64,000 bases of DNA from Allantophomopsis cytisporea (GCA_024752435.1 CP103029.1:248001-312000), one strand, 5' to 3'. Counted from the stretch's first letter, positions 22,854 to 34,067 are shown. A program made the numbers and translations. Notes: generated by a model not told the origin, from the letters alone.

Positions 22854-25065
22854 ATGAAGACGGAAGCAAAATCTCCAGGCATTCATCCAAAACGATTAGT
22901 ATGCGATCACTGTCGTAGACGCCGTATGCATTTTCCCTCATCCTAATGCACATGTTCCCATCCAAACCAACCCCCCCTACTTTCCTACCCTTTTGTCTTC
23001 TATCTCTCTCTTAAAATTAAAATAAAAAGAGAATGCGCAAAAGATATTGAGAAAGAGAAACTCCTTTCTTTCCTCTTTCAATCTTTTCGCGCATTTCCCA
23101 TATATATATATATACCTGGATGCGTCTCTGATCAGTATTAGGTATCCGCTGCGATGGTGCCTTTCCTTGTCAACAGTGTCTCGGTGCTGCTTTGGCTTGT
23201 AAGAGAGATCATGTCCCAAAGAGACGCGGTCCAAAGAGGGGTTCGGGAAGAGTCATTGCAGAACTGAGAAATCAATCATGTCAACCTTCGAGATCAACTT
23301 CTCCAGATGGAGGATTGGATCGGAGGTCACAAAGTACTGGGACACCATCGTAGGTCATATCATTTCTTCAGTGTCATATATTCTCAATTGCTATTCCTCC
23401 TTTATCCTCCTCCTTCGTCCCCACGGTCAACATCGCTGTGGGCCTTCTCGTTGAAAGTTCAATGGACATGTCAGCAATCTTTCGTCTTAATATCTTGTAT
23501 GTCATATATCAGAGATCCTAATCCATAAATCTAGCATTGATCGATGGATGAACGAGTCGACAGAGGCTTCATTATCACCAACTCTCGAGACTTTCACGAG
23601 TAATCCCATGCAATGGATGAACTCGCCACCCAGGAGTGTCGGTAGTGCAGAGGAACGTCATTCATTTCGTGCAAGTCATACAAGGTCCCCCTCCGATATT
23701 GGTACAATTCCATCCATGATGACCTGCTTGGATTTGTTTATGGAGCATATATACCCGATCATGCCATTGGTCCATGCACCATCTTTACGAGCCATCATAG
23801 CTAAACCAACCCAACCCTTCGAAAAGAATATATCCTATGCGCTCTGCGCCATCACCTCGACTCATATGCTAGGGAAATCCATACCGACACCCGCACTTGG
23901 TCCGATATCCTGGGAAGCCGTTGGACGATATTTTCTCGCCGAATGCATCGCCGTACGACAATCTTATGATTTCATCGAAGACCGCTCCCTCTGGGCGGTG
24001 ATATCCTCGTATTTCGTGTCAACCGCATATTTCGAAATCAATCAATCACGGAAATCATGGTATTATTTACGCGAAGCAATGACGATGTGTCAGGATCTCG
24101 GCCTGCATGATGAGGAATCCTACACGGACGACCTCCCACCCCACGAAATCCTCTGCCGTCGCCGCACCTTCTGGATCCTGTATATCACCGAACGCTCGTT
24201 CGCTATCCTGCGGCACAAACCCCTCACCCTATCGAAAACGCCCGGGTTTCCTACAACAACGCATGAATACGAATCGCCTGAGATCCATTCCGGCTTCACA
24301 TCCCTTGTACAGACCTTTAGTCTTCTCGACGAAGACTTCGTAAACACCTGGAACGAGGCCGCCTCCATCCCCGCCTCCATACTAACCTACTCAGCGCTCC
24401 AACGCCGCCTCGACACCGTCTCAACTTCCAATCTCCCCCTCACCGACATCCAAAAAGCAGACATCCTCGTAACGCAACAATGGCTACGCCTAATAGTCTG
24501 GCAATCATCCATGCGCCAAGGCCTACTCTCCTCCACCGCCACGGAGCCCTCAATGACATTCAAATATCCCCTGCAGATCGCAAAGTCCCTCCTCGAGGTA
24601 ATCTCCTCCCTGCCAACCACCTCCATCGAAGTCCACGGCATGGGCATCTTCGAGAAGATCTTCGAGATCGGCTGCAGCATGGTCGATGTCGTGCAAGCTT
24701 CCGCCAGCTCGCCGTCGTCGTCGTCAGCCTACACGTACTCTTCCCTTGCCTCCCACGCGCCCTCCCAGGACCCCTTTGAGATGTTCGTACATACCCTCTC
24801 GCAGACGCCCAACTCGCAGAAATTGTTTGCAAATTTGTTGCTCGCCAAGGCCGCCGAGAAGCCCGAGATCAGGCGCTATAGTCTTGGCGGTGGACTCGCG
24901 CCTGCTCCTGGGAGCGTTATTGAGGAGCAGGGCAGGGAATATGTTGCCATGAGACCCCGGGGCAGTGGGAGTGTGGTCGAATTTCCGGAGGACGGAGGCA
25001 GAGAGCTTGAGGAGTGGCTTGGGACGCAGGGGTGGGATATTGGGGTTAGTGCTGGGTGGAAATAG
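22854..25065 (+). CDS. Zn2Cys6 transcription factor, maltose-activator type
   Basis: Model: exons 22854-22923, 23142-23349 and 23535-25065, 602 residues. The first intron (218 bases) interrupts the zinc cluster; joining gives Cys17, 20, 27, 33, 36, 43 with the canonical C-x2-C-x6-C-x5-C-x2-C-x6-C spacing. A basic linker follows (HVPKRRGPKRGSGRVI), typical of MAL63-like and related fungal activators. A fungal-specific transcription factor domain begins near residue 140 with CLDLFMEHIYPIMPLVH and includes an RRTFWILYITERS segment near 305. The second intron is 185 bases; its donor GTAGGT precedes an in-frame stop. A short extra exon within it cannot be excluded. Placement between an alpha-glucoside permease and an alpha-glucosidase makes it the likely pathway regulator; this is inferred from context. 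Confidence 0.88.
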
Positions 25066-26989
25066 GCTGGGGATGGGTGTTTGGGGACGACGGAGTATTT
25101 GGGAATTTAAAGGATTGATTGAGCCTTGGGTTGGAGATGGGGAGAGTGGGAGGGACGGTTGTATACCATTATGATTACGAATTTTGTTTGTTTGTTTGTT
25201 CATTTGCTTCGATGAATGGTCTGGTTTGGTGTCGAATTGGATCTGGCTAGGTGTTCATTTTTGTGTGTTTATCCGCGGAATGGAGTGGAGTGAAGTGGAG
25301 TGCAATGGAACGGACGCTTGTTTTGGATGCGGATGCTTATTTTTTGTGGATATTTTGTATCGCTGGTGCAGTGGAGCGAAGCGGAGTGAATTGAGGATTG
25401 CATTCTGTATTTCGATGGTGAAAAGCGGGCATGTTGGTTTGTTGGTTTGTTGGTGATAGATTCAATGGAGAATGTAGTGAGACTTTTGGATATGGAACTG
25501 GAGTGTTTGAGATCGATTGTGGGGATTGTGAGTATATTGTGTGGGATGGTGGTTGTCGTGACTCTGATTTGGTTCACGTTGGTCCATGGCGCCAGCTGCA
25601 CTTGGGGGCTGCACTTGGGGGTATTTAAGCTTTGCCATTTATGGACTTTGGGCGAGTGGAGTACATCATGCAATATGACGCTGACAGTATGTGTGGTTTT
25701 GCACTTAACGGCTTATGCTGTAGATCAGGTTATATGGATAGAGGTGGTAGGGATGATGACAGTGACGTGGAGATGGCAGCGATAAGAGCGGTCGTATGAT
25801 GGCGAGAAGGCGGAAGGAGATTTGGACTTGGTGTTAGAAAAGCGAGGCATTCATGTTTCCGTGAACTGTGTCGCTCCTTAGCAATGAGATCAGAGTATTG
25901 AAGATGTATGCGCTTCTAGAGACTAGATGGCTACTTGGTTATATGAGTGGATAGCACCATTCTACATGCATGACGAGATTTTATCTTCAAACACCTGTAC
26001 GTGCATTAGTAGATGTATCTATCTATTTCGAATGAATTGAAACCCCCATAATAATCACACTCTTGCATATCTATTTACTAATTCCAAAAATCCGGAATAT
26101 CGTGACGCGAAGGTTCGTCGTTGAAAGTATGTAGCTATGACCAAGACCCCGTCCCATCCATCAGAGAATGCGGGGAAGCCAAAACTGCCTATTTGCCGTT
26201 TGGGTGACGAGGTTATTTCAACTACATCAAATCAACCTCTACCAAATCCCCTCCTACAAGTCCAAAAGCAAGAAGAAGGCATTCAACAACCCTTCTCTCC
26301 AACTCTCCATCTCAAGCCACCCAACATCCAGTCCATAAAAAAAAAAAAGGGCGTCATCGCCTCAACCCCCCCTCCTAAGTCCCATCTCCCAGTCAATCCC
26401 AATCTAAAGTCCCAATCAAGCTCAATAATCTCCCTCAGGCACACACAGGCAACCTCTCGCTGAAATTCTCGCGGAATTGCATCGATTCGATGAATGACGC
26501 TACGGCACTCATCCCCACTGTTTTGGTACCCGCAGCTCGGGGCCGCGGGGGTGTGGAGAAGCGAGCTCAGACAGACAGCAGATCTCTCGGGAAGTTACCG
26601 GGAGGGAGGGGGAGGGTGTATGTATGTCCCGGGATGATCTCTTACCTCATGTGTGCTTTTGTTTCTGGTGCTGAGCCCTTTATCGTGGAGAGCGGTTTGC
26701 ATCACCATATGCCAGTGATTCCTCTTTCCTCGTAGAGTGTGTTGTGCAATATGTGCATGCTACGTCCTTTTTGTCTGTTTGTTATGCAGGGGTACGAGTC
26801 AGTGGTGGTTGAAGGTGGGGTATGTATGGCTCTAAATCAACCGTTGCGCGCCTTTCCTCGACTATTTATTATTGTTTTCCGTTCGTTTTCTGTGCCGTTG
26901 ATTCGATTGCTGTGACGTTTGGAGATAAGATTGTGTTTGCCTAGTGATTGATTGAAGCAATATCCTTCAATAGATTCTTACACTGCGCA
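25066..26989. promoter_or_regulatory. Intergenic region upstream of alpha-glucosidase
   Basis: About 1.9 kb. It holds the 3' end of the regulator and the alpha-glucosidase promoter. TTTG repeats (25187-25201) and an A run (26340-26349) are seen. No coding frame has domain or splice support, and no binding site is assigned. Confidence 0.45.
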
Positions 26990-28831
26990 ATGGGTGAAAT
27001 TCGCCCCCCTCAATCTTCGGATGTTCTTGTTGCCTCTCCTCAGACGAGGACGTGGTGGAAAGAAGGGCCTGTCTATCAGATCTGGCCAGCTTCCTACAAA
27101 GACTCGAATAATGATGGAATGGGAGATCTGGGAGGCATAATTTCGACATTGCCATACTTACAATCCCTGGGCATCAAGATCGTATGGATATGTCCGATTT
27201 ACGATTCGCCTCAATTCGATATGGGCTATGATATATCCTCATATGAGCGTATCTATCCACCGTATGGTAGCGTAGCAGATGTGGAGGCTCTGCTAGCTGA
27301 AGCTCATAAATTGGGCATGAAGGTAATCTTTGATCTGGTGATAAACCACACCTCCCATCAACATGCATGGTTCGAGGAGAGCAGGTCTTCAAAAACAAGC
27401 CCAAAGAGAGACTGGTATCACTGGCGACCAGCAAAATACTCTGCAACGGGTGAACGTCAACCGCCTAATAACTGGCGCTCCTTCTTCTCAGACTCAGCCT
27501 GGGAATGGGACGAGGAGACACAGGAATACTACCTACACCTATTCGCAATCGAGCAGCCAGATCTTAACTGGGAGAATCCAGAGACGCGCAAGGCAATCTA
27601 CGACTCAGGGGTGCGGTTCTGGCTAGATAAGGGCATCGATGGCTTCCGCATCGACACGTGCAACATGTACTCTAAGCCAGCTGACTTCCCAGACGCCGAG
27701 GTGCTCGATCTCTCGACGCTGCATCTGCAACGTGCCCACGCACTCTTCTGCAATGGGCCACGCATCCATGAGTTTCTGCGGGAGATGTACAACGAGGTCT
27801 TCGCGCACTACGAGTGTATGACAGTCGGCGAGCTGCCTTTCACACCGAGCCAGCAGAAGGTACTGCAGTATGTGGACGCCGACGCGCAGCAATTGAACAT
27901 GGTCTTCAACTTCGAGACCGTAGATCTAGGCCAAGGGAAGACATTCAAGTTTGAGACTATACCATACGGTCTTCCCGACATCAAGCAAGCCATTGCCGCA
28001 TGGCAAACATTCGTCGACCTCTCCCCCTCAGCATGGACAACAGTCTTCATGGAAAACCACGACCAAGCCCGCTCCATCTCGCGCTATTTCCGCAGCGACA
28101 AGCCGAACCTGTACGACGAGGACACGCACAAGCGCTGTGGAAAACTGCTTACACTCCTCCTCTGCGCCCTCACGGGCACGCTCTTCATCTACCAAGGCCA
28201 AGAAATCGGCATGGTCAACATCCCCGACGGGAGTGGCGCGGACGTCGCCTTCGACATCAACGATTACCAGGACGTCGAGGTCATCAACTACTGGAAGACC
28301 GTCAATGGCCGCAAATACGACAGCGAAGAGGCCCGCTGCCTTGCTCTCGACAAGGCATTGCGCGGCATCCAGGCTGTTGCCAGAGATCATGCCCGCACGC
28401 CTGTGCAGTGGTCTTCTGAGGCCCATGCCGGCTTTACGGGCGAGGAGGCGCGGCCGTGGATGAAGGTCAATCCGTCGTATGCGCGTGGTATCAATGTTGC
28501 GGCGCAGGAGGCGGATCCGGACTCTATTTTGCATTTTTGGAGGAGGTGTCTGGCGTTGAGGGCAGGGGAGTTTAAGGATTTGTTTGTTTATGGGAGGTTT
28601 GAGTTGTTGGATGAGGGTAATGAAGATGTTATGGCGTTTATGAAGAGGGATGCGGCGAGCGGGCGCGTTGTTCTTGTTGTGTTGAATTTCACGGGTGGGC
28701 AAAGGAAAGTGGATTTGGAGGCTTCGAGTGGGCTGAAAGGGGTGTGGAGGCGTGTTGTGGGGAATTTGGAGAGTTATGAGGAGGGGGAGTTGGGAGCTTA
28801 TGAGGGAAGGATTTATGAATTGTTAAGATAG
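26990..28831 (+). CDS. GH13 alpha-glucosidase (maltase type)
   Basis: Hydrolyses terminal alpha-glucosidic bonds of maltose-like sugars. The product is 613 residues from ATG 26990; an in-frame ATG at 26948 would add 14 residues with no family match. No signal peptide is seen, so it is intracellular like yeast maltase. GH13 landmarks: WWKEGPVYQIWPASYKDSN at the start, DLVINHTS (region I), GFRIDT with nucleophile Asp222, VGELPF with acid Glu281 and MENHDQ with Asp358. The residue after the nucleophile is Thr. In yeast enzymes Thr here goes with maltase and Val with isomaltase, which suggests alpha-1,4 preference. A QGQEIGM segment and ARTPVQW are also present. Neighbouring permease and Zn2Cys6 genes complete a MAL-type group. 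Confidence 0.95.
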   Translation: MGEIRPPQSSDVLVASPQTRTWWKEGPVYQIWPASYKDSNNDGMGDLGGIISTLPYLQSLGIKIVWICPIYDSPQFDMGYDISSYERIYPPYGSVADVEALLAEAHKLGMKVIFDLVINHTSHQHAWFEESRSSKTSPKRDWYHWRPAKYSATGERQPPNNWRSFFSDSAWEWDEETQEYYLHLFAIEQPDLNWENPETRKAIYDSGVRFWLDKGIDGFRIDTCNMYSKPADFPDAEVLDLSTLHLQRAHALFCNGPRIHEFLREMYNEVFAHYECMTVGELPFTPSQQKVLQYVDADAQQLNMVFNFETVDLGQGKTFKFETIPYGLPDIKQAIAAWQTFVDLSPSAWTTVFMENHDQARSISRYFRSDKPNLYDEDTHKRCGKLLTLLLCALTGTLFIYQGQEIGMVNIPDGSGADVAFDINDYQDVEVINYWKTVNGRKYDSEEARCLALDKALRGIQAVARDHARTPVQWSSEAHAGFTGEEARPWMKVNPSYARGINVAAQEADPDSILHFWRRCLALRAGEFKDLFVYGRFELLDEGNEDVMAFMKRDAASGRVVLVVLNFTGGQRKVDLEASSGLKGVWRRVVGNLESYEEGELGAYEGRIYELLR

Positions 28832-29348
28832 GTTGTGTTTATGCGGAATTATCGACATCAAATTACTAGGATACTACATAGTTTGGTCCTTGTGCTTGAT
28901 TTAATTTGCGGCTGCTTTTCACCCACAGAGTCCCTGACGAGTTACTCTAGAAGTCCTCTTGATATCCGCACAGCTCCGAGGACTACCTCAGTCTCACGAA
29001 TGCAAGGCTCCACATGAAAATTACGGCTCTCAGTAAATGCTTTGAAACTTGCTACAATCTTGATGTAAAACAAGACTGGATTTTACGTATTGCCTCTATT
29101 TTGAAAATTAAAGACCCCAATTATGGGTGGTCCATCGATCATGGAGAGTCAAGGCGAGAATCACTGGTGATTCGATTTTTGTATGTTCTTAGTCACGATC
29201 ACTTGAAAGTAGTAACCCCCAATCAGTTATTTTCAGTTGATACGCATACTTCATTTTTGGCGTTACAATGATATAACTTTGTCTCAAGATTATCCCCTGA
29301 ATCTGACTCGGTCTTGTGGCTCTGACACATCGTCACAAGCCCTCCGCT
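28832..29348. other. Convergent intergenic spacer
   Basis: A 517-base gap between convergent genes. It is AT-rich with short frames lacking family or splice support, presumably two 3' UTRs. Confidence 0.45.
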
Positions 29349-30561
29349 TCAAGCTTCTTGCACTTGGTCATATATCTCAACGCTATTGCCAAGACCATTG
29401 ACCGGGATTTGACCATCCCAGGAGTCACCCATATCCAACTCGTGCATGTCCTCGTCGAGATCTTTTAATACTTTCCTAGTTTTCTTCGTGTCTGCACTAT
29501 CTCGACCATACAATTTCTCTTCTTTTTTCAAAACATCTTCCAAAAGCATCTTTGCCTGAATTTTCTTACCTTGATTGATGTATATCTTAGCCTCGTAAAA
29601 GGCGCATTCCACGCTCAATGGATGTCCAGGCCCAAAGGCAAGGTTTGCCATCGCTTTGTTATCAGTAACCATTTCGAGTGCCTCCATTAGAGACCCTTTT
29701 CGTCGCAGAGATTCGATGAGTTTATTTTTGAAATACATGGTATCATACTCTTCTGTTCTGTGTAGGTGATGGAGTCGGTTTACGACTTCACGTAGCTCTG
29801 CAATAGTAGCGTCCATTTCAGAGCTCATTTCTACAAAAGTCTGAGAATACATAGTTGAGTTGCGTGGGGTTGGTGGTCCTTTCGGTGTACTAAAGTCCCT
29901 CGGAGAATTCATATCCCTGGGTGTGAATGCGGTGACATCAGATATGGCTGCATGAACATTAGCCCAAAATCCGATTTTTGACTACGCTCTTGAAATACCT
30001 ACCACCTAGGGTGGGAATCGAATATATATTCATCTCGTCCGAAAAACTTCACTTGTCGCGTTCGAGTTTGTGCACAGGCACAGCCCGTCCCATATACCGG
30101 AACTCTGTTTCCTTTCCGTAATTCTCAAGGCGTTTATCCTTCAATTTGTTCATGGCAGCTTTCTTCTCCTTGGGGATATTTGTACGGAGCTTCCATTTCT
30201 CTAATCGGCGTTCCCATTGCCTCTTGCTAATTCTATATGTTAGCATCACCTAACCAAGATCAGTCGAAATTTCTTACTTTGCGATGAATGGTGGATCCTT
30301 ATTTTTGAAATGCTTCTCGATGTCCAGGGGTTTCAAGTCCTGGTCCTTGAAAAGCGCAGTGACCTCTGGTCGTATGGCATCCCAATCTTTTTCGCTATGT
30401 TTTGTGGCAGGGCCGCGGCGAGGATTCTTTGCAGTAGTAGTAGCTGCTGCTGCTGCTGGAATTTGAAATGAGTTCGTTGAATAGACTCTCTGGTCAGGCG
30501 TCATGCGAGGTCGAGGTGCGATTGCAGCATACAGATCCATAGTTATGGCTGGTTCCGACAA
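29349..30561 (-). CDS. Clr5-domain protein with TPR-like C-terminal region
   Basis: Model: exons 30561-30278, 30232-30053 and 29916-29349, 343 residues. The first junction is strong: GTAAGA donor, GCTAACATATAG branch and acceptor, restoring IAKISKRQWERRL. Residues about 59-114 form a Clr5 domain (starting SEKDWDAIRPEVTALF, ending WERRLEKWKLRTN), a fungal helix-turn-helix-like N-terminal module. The second junction is less certain: donor GTGAAG at 30052 and acceptor CCCAG at 29917 keep frame and avoid the stop at 30049. The C-terminal part has TPR or kinesin-light-chain-like repeats (GHPLSVECAFYEAKIYINQG, then AKMLLEDVLKKEEKLYG). Clr5 plus TPR is a common fungal architecture, favouring one gene. 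If the second junction is wrong there are two genes, 30561-30049 and 29912-29349. Confidence 0.75.
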
Positions 30562-31605
30562 CTAGAACACTGGAAAGAATCACTCGGGGAGAACCTATAA
30601 AAATGCAATATCGATTTCTCGATTGAAATGGGACGACATAAGTATAAAGACGATAATTATTTTGTCATGCAAGAAGAAGAGGAGTTCGGGGAAGTATAAA
30701 TGTTGACTTGTGATGAATATAAGCTGGCTTAGACGTGTATTCACCAACTTTAACTGGCGAACAAAAGCACCTCAATAAACCTATTCTTAATTGATTACCT
30801 TGCCATAAGCCGCATCTTCTAAGTTGAGATCAGCTGTGGGGGTTTGCAGATACAAGGTAGCCTGTAAAGCAGAGTTGGCGTGTTGGGCCTTCGAATAACT
30901 CATCAGACGAATCAATCCTTGCAACAAAAGCACCGCCGTAAGCTCCCGGCCTGTAGTTTATGCTTAGCTTATGTTATGCTGCGTTGCAGAAGACCTCTTA
31001 TTGGCGTATGCATGACCGAGTCGTCTTTCGTCTGAGCCGAGGCGCCCTCGAGGCGGATTTCTGCCAATGAAATTTTGCGAGCGAAACAACCATATAATTT
31101 GCAGAGCGGTAATATTCCTTAGATAGTTCTCTCAAGAACAAGTACAAAAGCACCAAAATACCATGTAGCCAATTGACAGCAGGATTTGGGCAAGGAACAA
31201 GTTGTGTATGCTGCGCGGGATGACGAAGAAATTAATCAGGGAAAGCTATACAGTAAATTGTGTCGAGGTATCGTAGTAGAGGTGCTTTTGTTTCGCCGTA
31301 TGAGCGAGTGCCTCAGATGGCACTCACGATTCGTAGATATTATGATGCATTTGGTAACAAAAGCACCATGTCAACGGATTTTGTGGGGAAGGCACCCGGT
31401 ACCTATAGCTTGGCATCACTTAAGTGGTCATACACAAAAGCACCCGGCAAAACCCCCTGTTCGTGCATATTTGATATACTTGTACATGTTGCCAATCCAC
31501 TCCATTGAGCAAAGCTATGTCAAGTATCAAGTCGCCGTAATACTTGAGCACATATGAGGACCTATTACTTAAAGTCTCTCATCTCAAGCAACAACTTCTT
31601 CCTTC
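30562..31605. promoter_or_regulatory. Upstream region of Clr5 gene with six copies of ACAAAAGCACC
   Basis: A roughly 1-kb noncoding gap with six perfect copies of ACAAAAGCACC: plus strand at 30761, 30924, 31144, 31357 and 31434, minus strand at 31281. Flanks differ between copies, so it is not a simple tandem repeat. The positions are 200-880 bases upstream of the Clr5 start and 170-850 bases upstream of a possible gene on the other side. The pattern is that of a repeated protein-binding site. Confidence 0.6.
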
Positions 31606-31940
31606 ATGACAAAAGCTCAGTCACCAAGTGCTTCAAACTGTGCTTTCCACTTTCGAGCCCACAAGTTGAACACATCTTTGCTCGTCTTTCAGAAATCCTC
31701 TTCCACAGTACCAACAGACATAGAGACTATTGACAAGTATGTCTATGGATATCCATGCCACAATGACCCTCTCATTCACCTTCATCTCTTACTGACTCCA
31801 TCCCCAGTGATCTCATCAAGTGCCATCATCTCCATGTGCATTGGTTTGCCCGCTCTTATTTGCACAGTGGCGGGCCTTACATATTCCCATCTGGGACTGA
31901 AACATACCTTGGCCAAGAGTCAGTCGTTGACGATCTCTGA
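31606..31940 (+). CDS. Possible short spliced gene or gene remnant, His-rich
   Basis: Exons 31606-31736 and 31808-31940 give 87 residues. The intron has an excellent GTATGT donor, TTACTGACT branch and CCCCAG acceptor. The spliced frame reads through a DLIKCHHLHVHWF segment and a PYIFPSGTETYLG segment. The order of a His-rich turn followed by a PxxFP segment recalls metallo-beta-lactamase-fold lactonases, but the product is far too short and lacks the usual HxHxDH, so it may be a decayed fragment. Low certainty as a functional gene; the intron itself looks genuine. Confidence 0.35.
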
Positions 31941-32943
31941 TGAAGAAGCAAAACTGAATTGATGAATAGAGCCAACCGAGACTGTACTTCCACTATACCA
32001 TACTCGAGTCCACTCCGAATCACACTTGGACAATGGCACCTGCGACTTCTGTTCCAGACGAAGTATGATTGCGAAGCCTTAGCAAGCTGTGTTGCACCGA
32101 AGCATAACGGAATGATATGATCCATTGTGATGGCTTACGAGGAGATTTGAGACGGAAAGGTGCTGTGATAGGCAGGATGACGTTGAAATCTTGCTGCTTT
32201 GTATATTAGAAGAGAGATGGAATATTAAGTGAGTATATATGCATGGGAGTGTGATAATGTATGGACAATTGATGAGATGAATGCAGCACTATCAACAATC
32301 GAACATATCGATGAAGACAAATGAGTGACGTGGAAATGTAGGCATGAGACGTATGACAGCAAAATGGTTATTAACAATGAGAAAATCAATCTATACTACC
32401 TGAGTTCCATCTATTTGCTCCATTTTCCTGTGAAGAGGTTTATAATGTGCAAGTAGACATGACATCCCCACAAGTTGGATGTCAACGACGATGGTTTTCA
32501 AGGCTCGTGATTTATGTGTCTTCTCCAACACTGCGTACCAAGATTTCCTGCACCCTGTCTTGTCGTCATTTCTGGTTTCATCGTTGTTTGAGTTTAGCGT
32601 CGTTCGACGTGCTAGATATGGCGAAAATATGATGACGAAGCCATCAACCTCAACTTTGTTCCGTCGCCAACCCGACCACAAACTGCAAAGAAAGATGGAC
32701 AGGATTCTAAGAGCTCTCTGAAATATCAAAAGTCTGTGGTTTCCATGACTTCAGAGAACAAAGTCGATAAAACATAGAGCAACAATGTTCATCTAGATAG
32801 CAATAATGATAACAAACGACAGCAGACAACCTACTCCATATTTTGTAACTAATTTATATCTACAACATACGCTGCCGACCAGACACCAAGAACACAAAGG
32901 AAACAAAGGAAAAATAAACATCAGATCGTACGCCTCGTCCACC
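31941..32943. other. Intergenic region
   Basis: About 1 kb with no recognisable gene. Frames at 32391-32729 on both strands overlap and lack domains. The right end is the 3' UTR of the Egh16-like gene. Confidence 0.4.
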
Positions 32944-34067
32944 TTAATTAGCCAAGTCAATCTCGGAAGCATCACCAGCAACAATTCTGTTCTTGACAAA
33001 GGAAGCACCATCCTCTGAACGTTTGGCACCGTTCTTGTTGGAGTTCTTGTTTCCATTCTTGGAGGCCTTGGTAGCCTTGGAAGCCTTTGCGGTGGTAGTA
33101 GCAGAAGTGGTAGCAACGGCGGCAGCAGCTGAGTCGGCAATAGCGCCTGCCGGGGTTTGCACAGCAGCAGCCTTGGAGATAACGGTGGTCTGTCCGAGAA
33201 GAGCAGACACAGCGGCAACTCCTTGCTGAGCTTCGGCAGCTCCGGCGGCCTGGTTGGCTGCTACGGCGGCAGGGAGATCGACGTTATTTTCCGCTATCTG
33301 TTTTGAAATACCGTCAAGAGTCTGGGCGGTAGTGATTGTGAAGGCAGAGTTGACTGACGGGGTAGTGTCTGTCTGTTGCACTGCGAAGCAGCCCCCGAAT
33401 GGACCTGCAAGCGCATTGTTACGGCATCTGACTGTGCATACATTTCCAGTCGAAGCTGTAGTGATAATTAGTAAGCGTCGTAAGAAGCGGAGCGAGGGTG
33501 CTTACCACCAGTGCAAGCGAGATTAGATGGCATCGCCACAGTGATGTTGAAGTCCTGGGTCTTGGCCTGAGAAAGACCGTTGACACCCGGAACGTTGTTG
33601 GTGACAGTCAAGTTTGTAAAGGTAGTACCAGTGTTGCTGGTCTGGTCGAGATCGCAAACATATGGTCCAGCACCATCAGCGTTGACCTGATGAATGGTAA
33701 CTTGAACGGTGGATCCAGCAGTAACTTGAGTGACGGCATTCGCAGAAAGCTCATTCTCTGTGTTCTCGCCAACATCAATGTTTCCAGCAAGCTCAGTACG
33801 TCCACACTCATTGACAATGTTGGCTTCAATCTCGGATTGTCTAATAATGGTAGTGTCCTGTTGGCAAGGACTGATCGAGGTACAGTTCCTTGCCAAAGCA
33901 GTGTTTACTAAGATGTATCAGCAACATGATTATATCTATGACCGAAAAGACTTACCTTGGAAGCCGACGGAAGCAGGTCCGGCAGGACCCTGGGCAGCGA
34001 GAATTACACCATGGGCATTGGCAACAGCCAACCATGCGGCAAGAGAGACCAAAGTAGATGAGTACAT
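32944..34067 (-). CDS. Egh16-like secreted protein
   Basis: Model: exons 34067-33956, 33907-33506 and 33455-32944, 341 residues; both introns have GTAAG donors and keep frame. Residues 1-18 are a signal peptide (MYSSTLVSLAAWLAVANA) and cleavage would leave His19 as the N-terminus. The HGVILAAQGPAG start, the paired cysteines, the HQVNADGAGPYVC segment (His110) and the CRNNALAGPFGGC segment match the fungal Egh16/MAS family, described from powdery mildew and Magnaporthe during host penetration. Predicted N-glycosylation sites include NLT and NIT near 140-165. The last 110 residues are Ala-rich, then Lys/Asn/Ser-rich with a KR pair that could be cut by a kexin. The mature chain contains only two histidines, 19 and 110. 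The molecular activity of the family is not settled to my knowledge. Confidence 0.9.

Noticed and set aside
28028..28702. 224-codon minus-strand frame inside the alpha-glucosidase
   Set aside because: Shadow of the GH13 gene caused by codon bias.
33498..33911. 137-codon frame on the plus strand
   Set aside because: Antisense to the conserved second exon of the Egh16-like gene.
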